Assembly: GCF_025398195.1 (NCBI RefSeq)
Contig: NZ_JAODNV010000011.1
Coordinates: 62,001-126,000 of the forward strand
DNA length: 64,000 nucleotides
Direction: 5' to 3'
Source of the DNA: Chelativorans petroleitrophicus
Lineage (GTDB): Bacteria > Pseudomonadota > Alphaproteobacteria > Rhizobiales > Rhizobiaceae
In this document: positions 19,160 through 26,662 of the stretch, piece by piece
Layout of the letters: every line of letters begins with the position of its first letter
Position numbering within the stretch: the first letter of the stretch is position 1
Translations under genes and position numbers: made by a program
Notes under the pieces: generated by a model
The model's database searches: none
Told to the model about the DNA's origin: nothing
The model's input: only the letters and a program-made list of their open reading frames with translations

Positions 19160-20329
19160 ATGGCATCCAACGGAAGAAAGGCCGGTCCCAATACGAGGCT
19201 CGCCCATATGGGCAACGATCCGCATGGCTTCTACGGCTTCGTCAACCCGCCGGTCGTGCACGCCTCGACGGTTCTGTTCCCCGATGCGGCCACGATGGCC
19301 GCGCGCAACCAGAAATACACCTATGGCACGCGCGGCACGCCGACGACAGAGGCACTGGCCCGGGCGATGGACGAGCTGGAGGGATCCGCCGGAACCATCA
19401 TCGTGCCGTCAGGGTTGGCGGCGATCTGCGTGCCGCTTCTGGCCTTCCTGTCGGCGGGCGACCATGTGCTGATCGTCGATTCGGTCTATCATCCGACGCG
19501 CCGTTTCGCCGACACCATGCTTCAGCGCCTGGGCGTAGAGGTGGAGTATTACGACCCTCTGATCGGGGGGGATATCGCCCGGCTGATGAAGCCGAACACG
19601 AAGGTCGTCTTCACCGAATCGCCCGGCTCCAATACCTTTGAGGTGCAGGATATCCCGGCCATCGCCGCAGCGGCCCATGCGGGGGGCGCGGTGGTGATGA
19701 TGGACAACACCTGGGCCACGCCCCTCTTCTTCCGCCCGCTCGATCACGGCGTCGATATCTCGATCCACGCGGCGACCAAATACCCGGCGGGCCATTCGGA
19801 CGTGCTCCTGGGCACCGTCTCGGCCAATGCCGCGACCTGGGAAACCCTGCACGAAACCTTCATCACGCTTGGCGTGTGCGCCGGGCCGGACGACGTCTAT
19901 CAGGTGCTGCGCGGCCTGCGCACCATGGGCGTGCGGCTTGCCCGCCACCAGGAAAGCGCGCTCGCCATCGCTCGCTGGCTGGAAAGCCAGCCCGGCGTGG
20001 CGCAGGTGCTGCATCCCGCGCTTGAATCGCATCCTGGCCATGCCATCTGGAAGCGCGACTTTTCGGGCTCCAGCGGCATCTTCTCCTTCGTGCTATTCGG
20101 CGGCGGGCAAAAGCAGGCGCACGCATTTCTGGACGCGCTCGAAATTTTCGGGCTCGGGTGGTCGTGGGGCGGCTTCGAGAGCCTTGCCACACACGTTTTC
20201 CTTGGCGATCGGACGATCGCCAAGGGCGATTACGCCGGGCCGATCATCCGCCTGCAGATCGGTCTTGAGGACGTGGACGACCTCAAGGCCGACATCGAGC
20301 GCGGGCTTGCGGCCGCCGCCCGGGTTTGA
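19160..20329 (+). CDS. metC: Cystathionine beta-lyase
   Basis: A PLP enzyme cleaving cystathionine to homocysteine in methionine synthesis. The 389-residue Cys/Met-metabolism fold enzyme has YGTRGTPTTEALARAM, the PLP-contact run VMMDNTWATPLFFRPLDHG, the Schiff-base lysine in SIHAATKYPAGHSD (about residue 210) and the C-terminal SWGGFESL. The last motif favours MetC over gamma-synthases. ATG at 19160 follows a GAGAGGC box. It is divergent from aapJ, and its leader can fold. Confidence 0.92.
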   Translation: MASNGRKAGPNTRLAHMGNDPHGFYGFVNPPVVHASTVLFPDAATMAARNQKYTYGTRGTPTTEALARAMDELEGSAGTIIVPSGLAAICVPLLAFLSAGDHVLIVDSVYHPTRRFADTMLQRLGVEVEYYDPLIGGDIARLMKPNTKVVFTESPGSNTFEVQDIPAIAAAAHAGGAVVMMDNTWATPLFFRPLDHGVDISIHAATKYPAGHSDVLLGTVSANAATWETLHETFITLGVCAGPDDVYQVLRGLRTMGVRLARHQESALAIARWLESQPGVAQVLHPALESHPGHAIWKRDFSGSSGIFSFVLFGGGQKQAHAFLDALEIFGLGWSWGGFESLATHVFLGDRTIAKGDYAGPIIRLQIGLEDVDDLKADIERGLAAAARV

Positions 20330-20677
20330 ACTCTGCCTACCGGTCGGGGCGTGCCGAAAAGCTGGGTGTGGCCTTTGGCAAAAGGGAGCGTAGAGGGGAA
20401 CCAGCCTGTTCTCCCTTCTCTCGCGCTTTAGCCTGTAGAGCGTGTGGGCACCCTCGACGCAGGTTGGCGGCAGGCATTAAAAATCATGGACCGGTCGCCT
20501 ACTATCGCGCTTTTCCATTCCCGCTGCGTCGACAATTTCCCTCTGCGCAAAATTCGAGTTTTCAGTCGCGCTCCCAACCTGCGACCATTCCTGAGCGCGC
20601 CGTAGGATAATCCGCGAACGGCCTTGCATTGGAGGCGGTGTTGACATCCAATTTCATGTGTAATATTTTTCTTACAC
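20330..20677. other. Intergenic region between metC and the ArsR-like gene
   Basis: 348 bp with no supported gene. The left part has an imperfect GC-rich hairpin near 20391-20417 that might terminate metC. The right end holds the TTGACA promoter and palindromic operator of the ArsR-like gene. I see nothing interpretable in the middle. Confidence 0.5.
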
Positions 20678-20683
20678 ATGAAA
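20641..20683 (+). promoter_or_regulatory. Promoter and palindromic operator of the ArsR-like gene
   Basis: A perfect 12-bp inverted repeat, TTTCATGTGTAA (20652-20663) and TTACACATGAAA (20672-20683), has an 8-bp spacer and includes the ATG at 20678. A consensus -35 TTGACA (20641-20646) sits 17 bp before TATTTT (20664-20669). Transcription would then start at about 20676, giving a leaderless or nearly leaderless mRNA. The operator covers the -10 box and start codon, as expected for an autorepressor. Confidence 0.75.
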
Positions 20684-21022
20684 CGGAACAACGATACAAA
20701 CCCGTCGGGAGATCAGTTGCTGCGTGTATTCTCGGCGCTCGCCAATCCACATCGACTTAGGATCGTGGCGACGCTCAGCGCGAACGGCCGCAACTATATC
20801 AGCCAGCTGGCGCGGGAGGTGGGCATCAGCAGACCGCTCTTGCATCTGCACCTGCAGAAGCTGGAGGAGGCGGGTCTGGTAACCAGCAAGCTGGAGCTTT
20901 CGGATGATGGAAAGGCGCTCAACTACTTTGAGGTCACGGATTTCAAGATCGTGGTCTCTCCACGAATGATCGAGACCGCCGTCCAGACCCTGACGGCAGA
21001 CAGCAAGAAACAAGGAGACTGA
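20678..21022 (+). CDS. ArsR-like winged-helix transcriptional regulator
   Basis: A 114-residue DNA-binding protein. Its core is VFSALANPHRLRIVATL, then a recognition region YISQLAREVGISRPLLHLHLQKLEEAGLV and a wing with SDDGKALNYFEVTDF. No Cys or His metal site of the classical ArsR type is visible, so its ligand is unknown and may be non-metal. ATG at 20678 lies inside a 12-bp palindrome and has no ribosome-binding site, consistent with a leaderless transcript. It ends 2 bp before the next gene, a small membrane protein, and the pair likely forms one functional unit. Confidence 0.85.
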   Translation: MKRNNDTNPSGDQLLRVFSALANPHRLRIVATLSANGRNYISQLAREVGISRPLLHLHLQKLEEAGLVTSKLELSDDGKALNYFEVTDFKIVVSPRMIETAVQTLTADSKKQGD

Positions 21023-21024
21023 GA

Positions 21025-21288
21025 ATGCCCGGAGATGGCGGTGCCTGGATGGGTGCTGTTGTACTTACACTCGGCACGGTAATCATCGTCACGGTTATCG
21101 TGCAATTGACGGCAGCCTGGAAGGCGCGAACAAGCCTCGCGCGCGAAAATGGCTTCCGTGAACTTGCAGAAAAACTGAATGCAGCACTGGCCAACATTGC
21201 AGAAAGCGGCAAGCAGATCGAAGCGAGGCTTGCCAGCATCGAATCAAGGCTTGCAGTGATCGAAAAGACGCTTCGCGAAGTCGAGTAA
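21025..21288 (+). CDS. Small membrane protein with coiled-coil tail
   Basis: An 87-residue protein of unknown function. One hydrophobic helix (AVVLTLGTVIIVTVIVQLTAAW, about residues 11-32) is followed by a basic junction (KAR) and a C-terminal amphipathic coiled coil (about residues 42-87, with heptad-like ANIAESGKQIEARLASIESRLAVIEKTLREVE). The basic side suggests the coiled coil is cytoplasmic. It begins 2 bp after the regulator stop, with AAGGAGACTGAG upstream as a ribosome-binding site inside that gene. It may tether or sense for the ArsR-like protein; this is inference from gene pairing only. Confidence 0.7.
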   Translation: MPGDGGAWMGAVVLTLGTVIIVTVIVQLTAAWKARTSLARENGFRELAEKLNAALANIAESGKQIEARLASIESRLAVIEKTLREVE

Positions 21289-21398
21289 CAGTCAGGATCA
21301 TCTCGCGAGCCGCCCGGACCTAACAACCGAGCTCTGCTCAATCTGCATTCATTCAGCAATCCGGCCGCTGCTCAGCACTGCCGGAAAGGAGAACTGCT

Positions 21399-22445
21399 AT
21401 GCTTCAGATTTCACGCCGCTCGTTCATGCAAATGGCCGCTGCGTCAACAGTGGTTGCCGGCGCATCTGCCGGCTCATCCCGCGCAAGCACCCAGTCTGCA
21501 GCGGCTGGCAAGCTCATAGATACCCACCACCATATTTTTCCGCCTGGCCTTCAAGACTGGCTGGTGAACCGCGGCGTCCTTCCACAGGATCGCTCGACAT
21601 GGCCAAACTGGGCTCAATGGAGCCTGGATGAGACGATCGAAATGATGGAATCGGTCGGCATTGTTGGGGCGATCGCAAGCCAACCCGCCCCCCTTTCCCT
21701 CTTTCCCACGGCCGGGGAAGCGCGCGAATGGACTCGCGTCATCAACGAGTCGAGCGCGGAGGTCGTTCGCGACAACCCGAAGCGGTTCGGCTTTTTCGCC
21801 TACCTGCCCCTGAACCATCCGGCGGTAATGGTCGAAGAGGCGGTTTACGCGCTCGACGAGCTTGATGCGGATGGGGTCATGTGCATCACCCACTCGGGCG
21901 ACAAGTACCTCGGGCACCCGGATTATGCCGAGCTTCTTTCCGAGCTGAACCGGCGCAAGGCGACCCTGTTCCTCCACCCGGACCGGATTGACCTGCCGTC
22001 ACCCGGAAGCGTTCCGTACTGGCTCACCGACTTCATGTTGGCGACCACTCGGACTGCGCTCAGCCTCATCCTTTCCGGCGCGCTCGACCGCAACCCCGAT
22101 CTTTCGATCATCCTGTCCCATGCCGGCGGGTTTCTTCCATACATCCACGGCCGGATCTTCCACCTGGACGAAACGGAGGGGCGCGACGGAGCCAAGGCGG
22201 CTGAGAGCCTCAAGCGCTTCTACTACGACACGGCCTTGCCTATGTCGCCTTACGCGACTGCGCCACTTCTTCAAGCGGCGCTGCCCGACAGGATCCTGTT
22301 CGGAACTGATTGGCCGCAGGTGCAGACCAAAGGCATAGCTGAACAGTTGGCAGAAATGCGCGAGGATAAGGAATTAGACAGCGCTCTCAGGCAGAAGATC
22401 ATGTCGGACAATGCAAGGGCGTTATTCCCTCGTTTTGCGTCTTAG
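21399..22445 (+). CDS. Tat-exported amidohydrolase-family (ACMSD-like) protein
   Basis: A 348-residue protein with a twin-arginine signal (SRRSFMQMAAAS, cleaved near residues 25-33). An amidohydrolase-2 barrel follows: metal ligands DTHHHIFPP, an HPDR motif, SHAGGFLPYIHGR and the C-terminal GTDWPQ aspartate. This is the fold of ACMSD and 6-methylsalicylate-type decarboxylases, so a decarboxylase or lactonase acting on a cyclic carboxylate is possible. Export makes a periplasmic role likely. It lies 110 bp after the regulator/membrane pair on the same strand and may be co-regulated. Ribosome-binding site AAAGGAGAA precedes the ATG. Confidence 0.82.
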   Translation: MLQISRRSFMQMAAASTVVAGASAGSSRASTQSAAAGKLIDTHHHIFPPGLQDWLVNRGVLPQDRSTWPNWAQWSLDETIEMMESVGIVGAIASQPAPLSLFPTAGEAREWTRVINESSAEVVRDNPKRFGFFAYLPLNHPAVMVEEAVYALDELDADGVMCITHSGDKYLGHPDYAELLSELNRRKATLFLHPDRIDLPSPGSVPYWLTDFMLATTRTALSLILSGALDRNPDLSIILSHAGGFLPYIHGRIFHLDETEGRDGAKAAESLKRFYYDTALPMSPYATAPLLQAALPDRILFGTDWPQVQTKGIAEQLAEMREDKELDSALRQKIMSDNARALFPRFAS

Positions 22446-22620
22446 TGAACCCGCCGGCCGTTCAGGTCTGTAGCAGCGCTATGGTCCAGTGAAGGCTCGC
22501 TTAGCTTTGATCAGCAGGAGGACCGCGTCGAACCCGGACCAAACCCGTTCGTCACAAGGTTATCATCCATGTCTTAGGTACAAACTGTTACCTATCTCTC
22601 CGGGCAGGACAACAAAAAGC

Positions 22621-22697
22621 TGGCGACCCCGGCAGGATTCGAACCTGCGACCATCGGCTTAGAAGGCCGGTGCTCTATCCAGCTGAGCTACGGGGCC
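22621..22697 (-). tRNA. tRNA-Arg (anticodon UCU)
   Basis: A 77-nt cloverleaf: acceptor GGCCCCG/CGGGGTC, D-stem GCTC/GAGC, anticodon loop CTTCTAA, T-arm GCAGG-TTCGAAT-CCTGC and encoded CCA. The anticodon TCT reads AGA/AGG. A G2-U71 wobble and a C27-A43 mismatch at the end of the anticodon stem are visible. Confidence 0.95.
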
Positions 22698-22716
22698 CGG
22701 CGCGGAGCGGCCAGGA

Positions 22717-23022
22717 TCAGTGGGTCCACGGGATTTTCCGGTCATAGCGGAAATTTTCCGCATAGGAAACCTGGCGGCGCTTCGGCCTCTTGGGCTTCTC
22801 GACTTGATAGGGGATGCCGTTCTTCTGCGCATAGGCGATGGCATCCTCCAGGGTCGGGAAGTTGAGGCGCACCTGCCGCCGGGTATCCGACGAGCTGGTA
22901 TAGCCCATCAGCGGCTCGATCCGGGGCGGCGACTGGGGCTCGAACTCCAGAACCCAATAGCCTGTCTTGGCCGTGCCGGATTGCATGGCTGTCCGGGAAG
23001 GGCTGTAGATGCGCGCGGACAA
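22717..23022 (-). CDS. NADH dehydrogenase subunit, NDUFS4-like (ETC complex I conserved region)
   Basis: A 101-residue accessory subunit of respiratory complex I, the homologue of mitochondrial NDUFS4 (18 kDa, AQDQ). It has ARIYSPSRTAMQSG, WVLEFEP, the PLMGYTSSSDTRRQVRLNF block, DAIAYAQKNGIPY and the ending ENFRYDRKIPW. The start is TTG at 23022: a strong GGAAGAGGG box lies upstream, and no in-frame ATG lies nearby. It is encoded alone between two tRNA genes, away from any nuo operon. Confidence 0.9.
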   Translation of the reverse strand: MSARIYSPSRTAMQSGTAKTGYWVLEFEPQSPPRIEPLMGYTSSSDTRRQVRLNFPTLEDAIAYAQKNGIPYQVEKPKRPKRRQVSYAENFRYDRKIPWTH

Positions 23023-23148
23023 GATGAACCCTCTTCCTGTTTACCGTCACCAAAGGCCCGGAACGACCGCTCCGGGCCTACGCTTGCAAGCCAGGCGGCC
23101 TATGGCCGCAAAACCGTTCCTGCAGGGGCGGCAGGCGCCGAAGCAGGC

Positions 23149-23225
23149 TGGTCGGAGCGGCAGGATTCGAACCTGCGACCCTCTGCTCCCAAAGCAGATG
23201 CGCTACCAGGCTGCGCTACGCTCCG
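23149..23225 (-). tRNA. tRNA-Pro (anticodon UGG)
   Basis: A 77-nt cloverleaf with acceptor CGGAGCG/CGCTCCG, D-stem GCGC/GCGC, anticodon stem TCTGC/GCAGA around loop TTTGGGA, T-arm GCAGG/CCTGC and encoded CCA. The anticodon TGG reads CCA/CCG and, by wobble, other Pro codons. All stems pair fully. Confidence 0.96.
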
Positions 23226-23339
23226 AAACGATGTTTTCCCTAGTGTTTGCGTCGGGCAAACGCAAGAGGTCATTCAGCACGCAGGCAGAGCGGCGAGCCG
23301 GGCGATGTCTTGAACGATGAAAGGGGCGGATTGAAAAAG

Positions 23340-23372
23340 GACACCCGCCGCAAACAGTTTGCGGCGGGTGTC
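23340..23372 (-). terminator. Terminator of the HdeA-like gene
   Basis: A 33-bp perfect palindrome centred on 23356, with arm GACACCCGCCGCAAAC. Folded, it gives a GC-rich stem with a small AU loop. On the minus strand it is followed by CTTTTTC, so it is a strong Rho-independent terminator 20 bp past the stop of the HdeA-like gene. Confidence 0.9.
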
Positions 23373-23391
23373 AGCTGCGCTGCCTGAGACT

Positions 23392-23973
23392 TTACTGCGC
23401 GCCCAACTGCTGGCGAAGAATGTCCTGCACCAGCATGTCAGGATTGTTTTCGCATTCGCTCATCACCGTTTCGACGGAGATGTCAGGGAAGCCGCTCATG
23501 GCTCCGGACCCGCCCGCCGCACTGCCGGTCGTGTCGTTCCTGGTACCGGCGGTGGTGGTAGTGTCGGTGCCCGGCAATGCCTCCTCCGCGCTGGTGTCGG
23601 CCCCGGCTGCCATATCCGTTTCCGTTTCGGGGCTTGCATCAGGAGTGGCGGGTGCCTCAGCCGTGGTGCTGGTTTCCGCGTCAGCGCTCGGGGCGGCACC
23701 GGCCGTAGTGTCCATGCCAGCATCTGCTCCTGGGGTCGTGCTGGCGGTGCTGTCCATGCCTACGCCTGCGCTCTGAGCGGCCTGATAGCCGGCGATGAAA
23801 TAGATCCTTTGCTCAGCCTGCTGGTCGTCCAGGCCGGCAAGCTGATCGCAGGTGAAATCCGAGGGCATGGCTCCCATGCCAGAAGATGGCGCGCTGCTGT
23901 CCTGTGCCACGGCCATTCCGGCGCCGAACATCAGCGCCAGGACGCCCACGGAGGTCTTGAGAAGGATCTTCAT
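23392..23973 (-). CDS. HdeA/HdeB-like acid-stress protein with low-complexity insert
   Basis: A 193-residue secreted protein with a signal peptide ending near AVA (residue 23). The mature part starts like HdeA (SDFTCDQLAGLDDQQAEQRIYFIAGY, Cys42). It ends with the other HdeA half (ISVETVMSECENNPDMLVQDIL, Cys174). The two Cys would form the family disulfide. In between, about residues 70-160 are Thr/Ala/Asp/Gly-rich low complexity, absent from ordinary HdeA (about 110 residues). The start is ATG 23973 with a GGGAG box. A candidate EcfG promoter lies at 24024-24048. The role, a periplasmic acid chaperone, is inferred. Confidence 0.7.
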   Translation of the reverse strand: MKILLKTSVGVLALMFGAGMAVAQDSSAPSSGMGAMPSDFTCDQLAGLDDQQAEQRIYFIAGYQAAQSAGVGMDSTASTTPGADAGMDTTAGAAPSADAETSTTAEAPATPDASPETETDMAAGADTSAEEALPGTDTTTTAGTRNDTTGSAAGGSGAMSGFPDISVETVMSECENNPDMLVQDILRQQLGAQ

Positions 23974-24023
23974 GATCAAACTCCCGTTCAATGTGGTTGG
24001 TGCGAATCGTTGCACGCCCGCCG

Positions 24024-24048
24024 AACAAACTGCCGTCCCGGGTGTTCC
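24024..24048 (-). promoter_or_regulatory. Candidate EcfG (RpoE2-type) promoter of the HdeA-like gene
   Basis: On the minus strand GGAAC (24048-24044) is followed after 16 bp by TGTT (24027-24024), which also fits GGAAC-N18-TT. Transcription would begin at about 24017, some 44 nt before the ATG. Motif match only. Confidence 0.5.
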
Positions 24049-24089
24049 CTCGTTTTCGGATTTGGCTTGAGCGGAAGCGGCCTCAGCCT

Positions 24090-24782
24090 TCAGTCGAAGG
24101 CGGCCTCGTTGGCAATCCCGATCACCTCGGCCGCCAGGGCGCGTGTGATGCGCATCTTGCGCTCAAGAGCGGCCCGGTCGAGCTTGTCCACAATGTCCCG
24201 GGCTGTGGCCAGAGAGCGCTCGATGCGGCGCATGAGGAACCGCACCACGCGCGGATCGATGGCAATCTGCCGGTCCGCGAACAGCTTGGTGATCACACCC
24301 GCCAGCAGCATGTCGTCAGGCGCCTCGATCTCGACGACCGTCGCTGCCTTGAGCCGGGAGAAGAGATCGGGAAGCTCGATACCCCACGCCGCCGGTAGGC
24401 TGCGCGCGGTCATTAGGAGATTGGTGCGCGCGACGCGGACCGTGTTGATGAGGTGGAAGAGGCCCGTTTCGTCACGCGGCAGCATATCCGCGCCATCGAT
24501 GAGGATGGGGCCTTCTTCCGCCGCCGCAAGCGCATCGGGCCCGATCGTTCCAACCTCTATGGGCGTCGCACCGGAGCAGTCGCACCAGATCTCAGAAAGA
24601 TGCGTCTTGCCCGAGCCCGCGGGGCCCGCAAGCACAACCACGGGCGCCGGCCAGTCGGGCCAGCTTTCCACCAGTGCCACGGCCCGCTCGTTGGCGGGCG
24701 TGACCACCAGATCGTCGCGCGAGAACGCCTCGCCATGGGCGAGGTCGAGCGGGAGCTGTCGCGGCCTCAGATCTTTGCGCAT
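24090..24782 (-). CDS. hdaA: DnaA-related regulator HdaA
   Basis: A 230-residue AAA+ protein homologous to Hda, which with the beta clamp stimulates DnaA-ATP hydrolysis after replication starts. It begins with the clamp-binding motif QLPLDL (residues 9-14). A Walker A (LAGPAGSGKTHL), a degenerate Walker B (GPILIDGADM) and the lid helices with ATARDIVDKLDRAAL follow. It lacks the DnaA DNA-binding domain. It starts directly after the AI-2E-family permease gene stop, so the two are co-transcribed, the usual alphaproteobacterial pairing. Confidence 0.9.
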   Translation of the reverse strand: MRKDLRPRQLPLDLAHGEAFSRDDLVVTPANERAVALVESWPDWPAPVVVLAGPAGSGKTHLSEIWCDCSGATPIEVGTIGPDALAAAEEGPILIDGADMLPRDETGLFHLINTVRVARTNLLMTARSLPAAWGIELPDLFSRLKAATVVEIEAPDDMLLAGVITKLFADRQIAIDPRVVRFLMRRIERSLATARDIVDKLDRAALERKMRITRALAAEVIGIANEAAFD

Positions 24783-25919
24783 TCAGCTTTCCCCCGCCTT
24801 TCGTGGAGGCGGCCGGTGACCGCTGTAAAGCGGAGAAGAAAGGTAACGCGAGAGCGCGAATCGCACCAGAACGGCGATCGCCGCCGCCGAGGGCACCGCA
24901 ATCAGCAGGCCCACAAAGCCGAACAGATAGCCGAAGGCAAACAGGGAGAACATCAGCCAGACGGGATGAAGGCCGACGCTCTTGCCCATCAGCCAGGGCT
25001 GCAGGATGTTGCCTTCCACGAACTGGCCGCTGAAGAAGATCGCCGCAACGCCCGCCACCCAGTACCATTCGGGCCAGAACTGCACGACGGCGACACCCAG
25101 CGAAAGAGCGAGCCCCACCAGCGAGCCCACGAAAGGAATGAAGCTGATAAGGCCCGCGAACAATCCGATAAGCAGGCCGAAATTGAGACCGATGAGCGTC
25201 AGGCCCGCGGCGTAATAGACGCCGAGGATCAGGCAAAGCGTTCCCTGTCCGCGCACAAAACCTGCGGTGGCCATGTTGATGTCCCGAGCGATCTGGCGCA
25301 CGGTGTCGAGGTGGTCGCGCGGCACCCAGCCATCCACGGTTTCCACCATGTTGTCCCAGTCGAGAAGCATGTAGAAGGCCACGACGGGTGTCACGACGAA
25401 AAGGCTCGCCAGATTGAGCAGCGCCAGGCCGGAACTCCAGACAGAGCGGAACAGCGTCGCCACGAAACCGGTGCCCTGAGCTAGCAGCGTGTTGAGCCCT
25501 TCCTGAAGCGTCCGGCTGTCCACACCGACCGTGTCTTCCAGAAAGCCCGGGTCGAGACGCGTGATCAGCGCCTGAAGGCGGGAGAGATAGTCCGGCAGAC
25601 GCGCCGCGAATTCGACAAGCTGGTTGCTCAGTGCAGGGATGATCACCATCAGCGCCAGGGTGAGCACGAGGAGAAACCCGACCAGAATGACGATCGTGGC
25701 GGCCAGCCGCGAAAAGCCGAGCCGCTGAAGCCGGTCGGCCACGGGGTCGAGAAAATAGGCAAGTACCATCCCGGCGAGAAAAGGCAGCAGGATGGAGGAA
25801 AAGACGTAAAGGAAGAGAATGAGCAGCGCAGTCGCAAGCAGCCAAAAGGCAAGCTGGCGGATCGGCACATGCAGCGGTGCCTGCTCAGCCTTGTCCCTTT
25901 GGGGTGCCGGTGTCGACAT
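24783..25919 (-). CDS. AI-2E family (PerM/YdiK-type) membrane permease
   Basis: A 378-residue polytopic protein with about eight transmembrane segments. Helices 1-3 include LAFWLLATALLILFLYVFSSILLPFLAG and a conserved LDPVADRLQRLGFSR loop. A long amphipathic segment and the core motifs FVVTPVVAFYMLLDWD, GLISFIPFVGSLVG and EGNILQPWLMGKSVGLHP follow. The family includes TqsA, but the substrate is unknown in alphaproteobacteria. Its 5' end overlaps the stop of the CDP-alcohol transferase gene by 35 bp, and hdaA follows without a gap. Confidence 0.9.
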   Translation of the reverse strand: MSTPAPQRDKAEQAPLHVPIRQLAFWLLATALLILFLYVFSSILLPFLAGMVLAYFLDPVADRLQRLGFSRLAATIVILVGFLLVLTLALMVIIPALSNQLVEFAARLPDYLSRLQALITRLDPGFLEDTVGVDSRTLQEGLNTLLAQGTGFVATLFRSVWSSGLALLNLASLFVVTPVVAFYMLLDWDNMVETVDGWVPRDHLDTVRQIARDINMATAGFVRGQGTLCLILGVYYAAGLTLIGLNFGLLIGLFAGLISFIPFVGSLVGLALSLGVAVVQFWPEWYWVAGVAAIFFSGQFVEGNILQPWLMGKSVGLHPVWLMFSLFAFGYLFGFVGLLIAVPSAAAIAVLVRFALSRYLSSPLYSGHRPPPRKAGES

Positions 25920-26460
25920 AGCCGCCCATATGCTTGATCCAGCCCACGAGATAGGCCGCGCCGGAAGCTATGGTCAAGAGACCAGACAGATAGACGAGGA
26001 TGCCGTAGACGATCCCGAGGGAAAACGACAGCGACAGCCCGGCAAGAACGAGCGATGCCAAAAGGAGTTGGGCCAGGGTGTTCGCCTTCGACACTAAGAG
26101 CGGCTTCATGGCCACCGGATTGCCCATGACGGCCGAGAGCACCACGCCGCCCACGATCAGCCCGTCGCGCGAAACCGCCGCTACCACCAGCCACAGCGGC
26201 AGATGGCCCATATAGCCCAGCACCACGAAGACGCTGACGAGAAGGAGCTTGTCGGCGATCGGATCGAGATAAGCGCCGAGATCGGAGCGCTGGTTGAACT
26301 GGCGGGCGATGAAGCCATCAACGCCATCCGACAGCGCGGCGGCGACGAAACCGGCAAAGGCCCAGCCTACCCGGCCGCTCAGCAGTGCGAACACGACGGC
26401 CGGAACCAGCAGGAAGCGCACGAGCGTGATGAAATTGGGAATGGTCAACCCGCCATACAC
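25885..26460 (-). CDS. CDP-alcohol phosphatidyltransferase family protein
   Basis: A membrane enzyme of phospholipid head-group exchange, about 191 residues from GTG 26460. The diagnostic motif is complete (DGVDGFIARQFNQRSDLG...DPIADK), with helices before and after it (TIPNFITLVRFLLVPAVVFALL, VSVFVVLGYMGHLPLWLVVAAV). A second family member, pgsA, lies at 38.7 kb, so this one may use another alcohol or act as a paralogue such as cardiolipin synthase. The start is unsettled: GTG 26460, TTG 26448 (AGAGAGG at fair spacing) or TTG 26529. Confidence 0.85.
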   Translation of the reverse strand: MYGGLTIPNFITLVRFLLVPAVVFALLSGRVGWAFAGFVAAALSDGVDGFIARQFNQRSDLGAYLDPIADKLLLVSVFVVLGYMGHLPLWLVVAAVSRDGLIVGGVVLSAVMGNPVAMKPLLVSKANTLAQLLLASLVLAGLSLSFSLGIVYGILVYLSGLLTIASGAAYLVGWIKHMGGYVDTGTPKGQG

Positions 26461-26662
26461 CTCTCTACCGGTCGGCACTTGAGGCCTGTATTGTGTGGCA
26501 TAGATGACGGCCCTGCAGCCGGGCTTCAAGAGGCAAGATCATGCGCTTGCCGCTTCGGTCCACAGGCGCACGCTCCTGTGTGTGCCGCGCGCCACACTTC
26601 TTGCGGCCGCCGTCCCTTCGTGCCAATAGCCACGCAAGACGAGCGCCAGCGGAAACAAGCCG

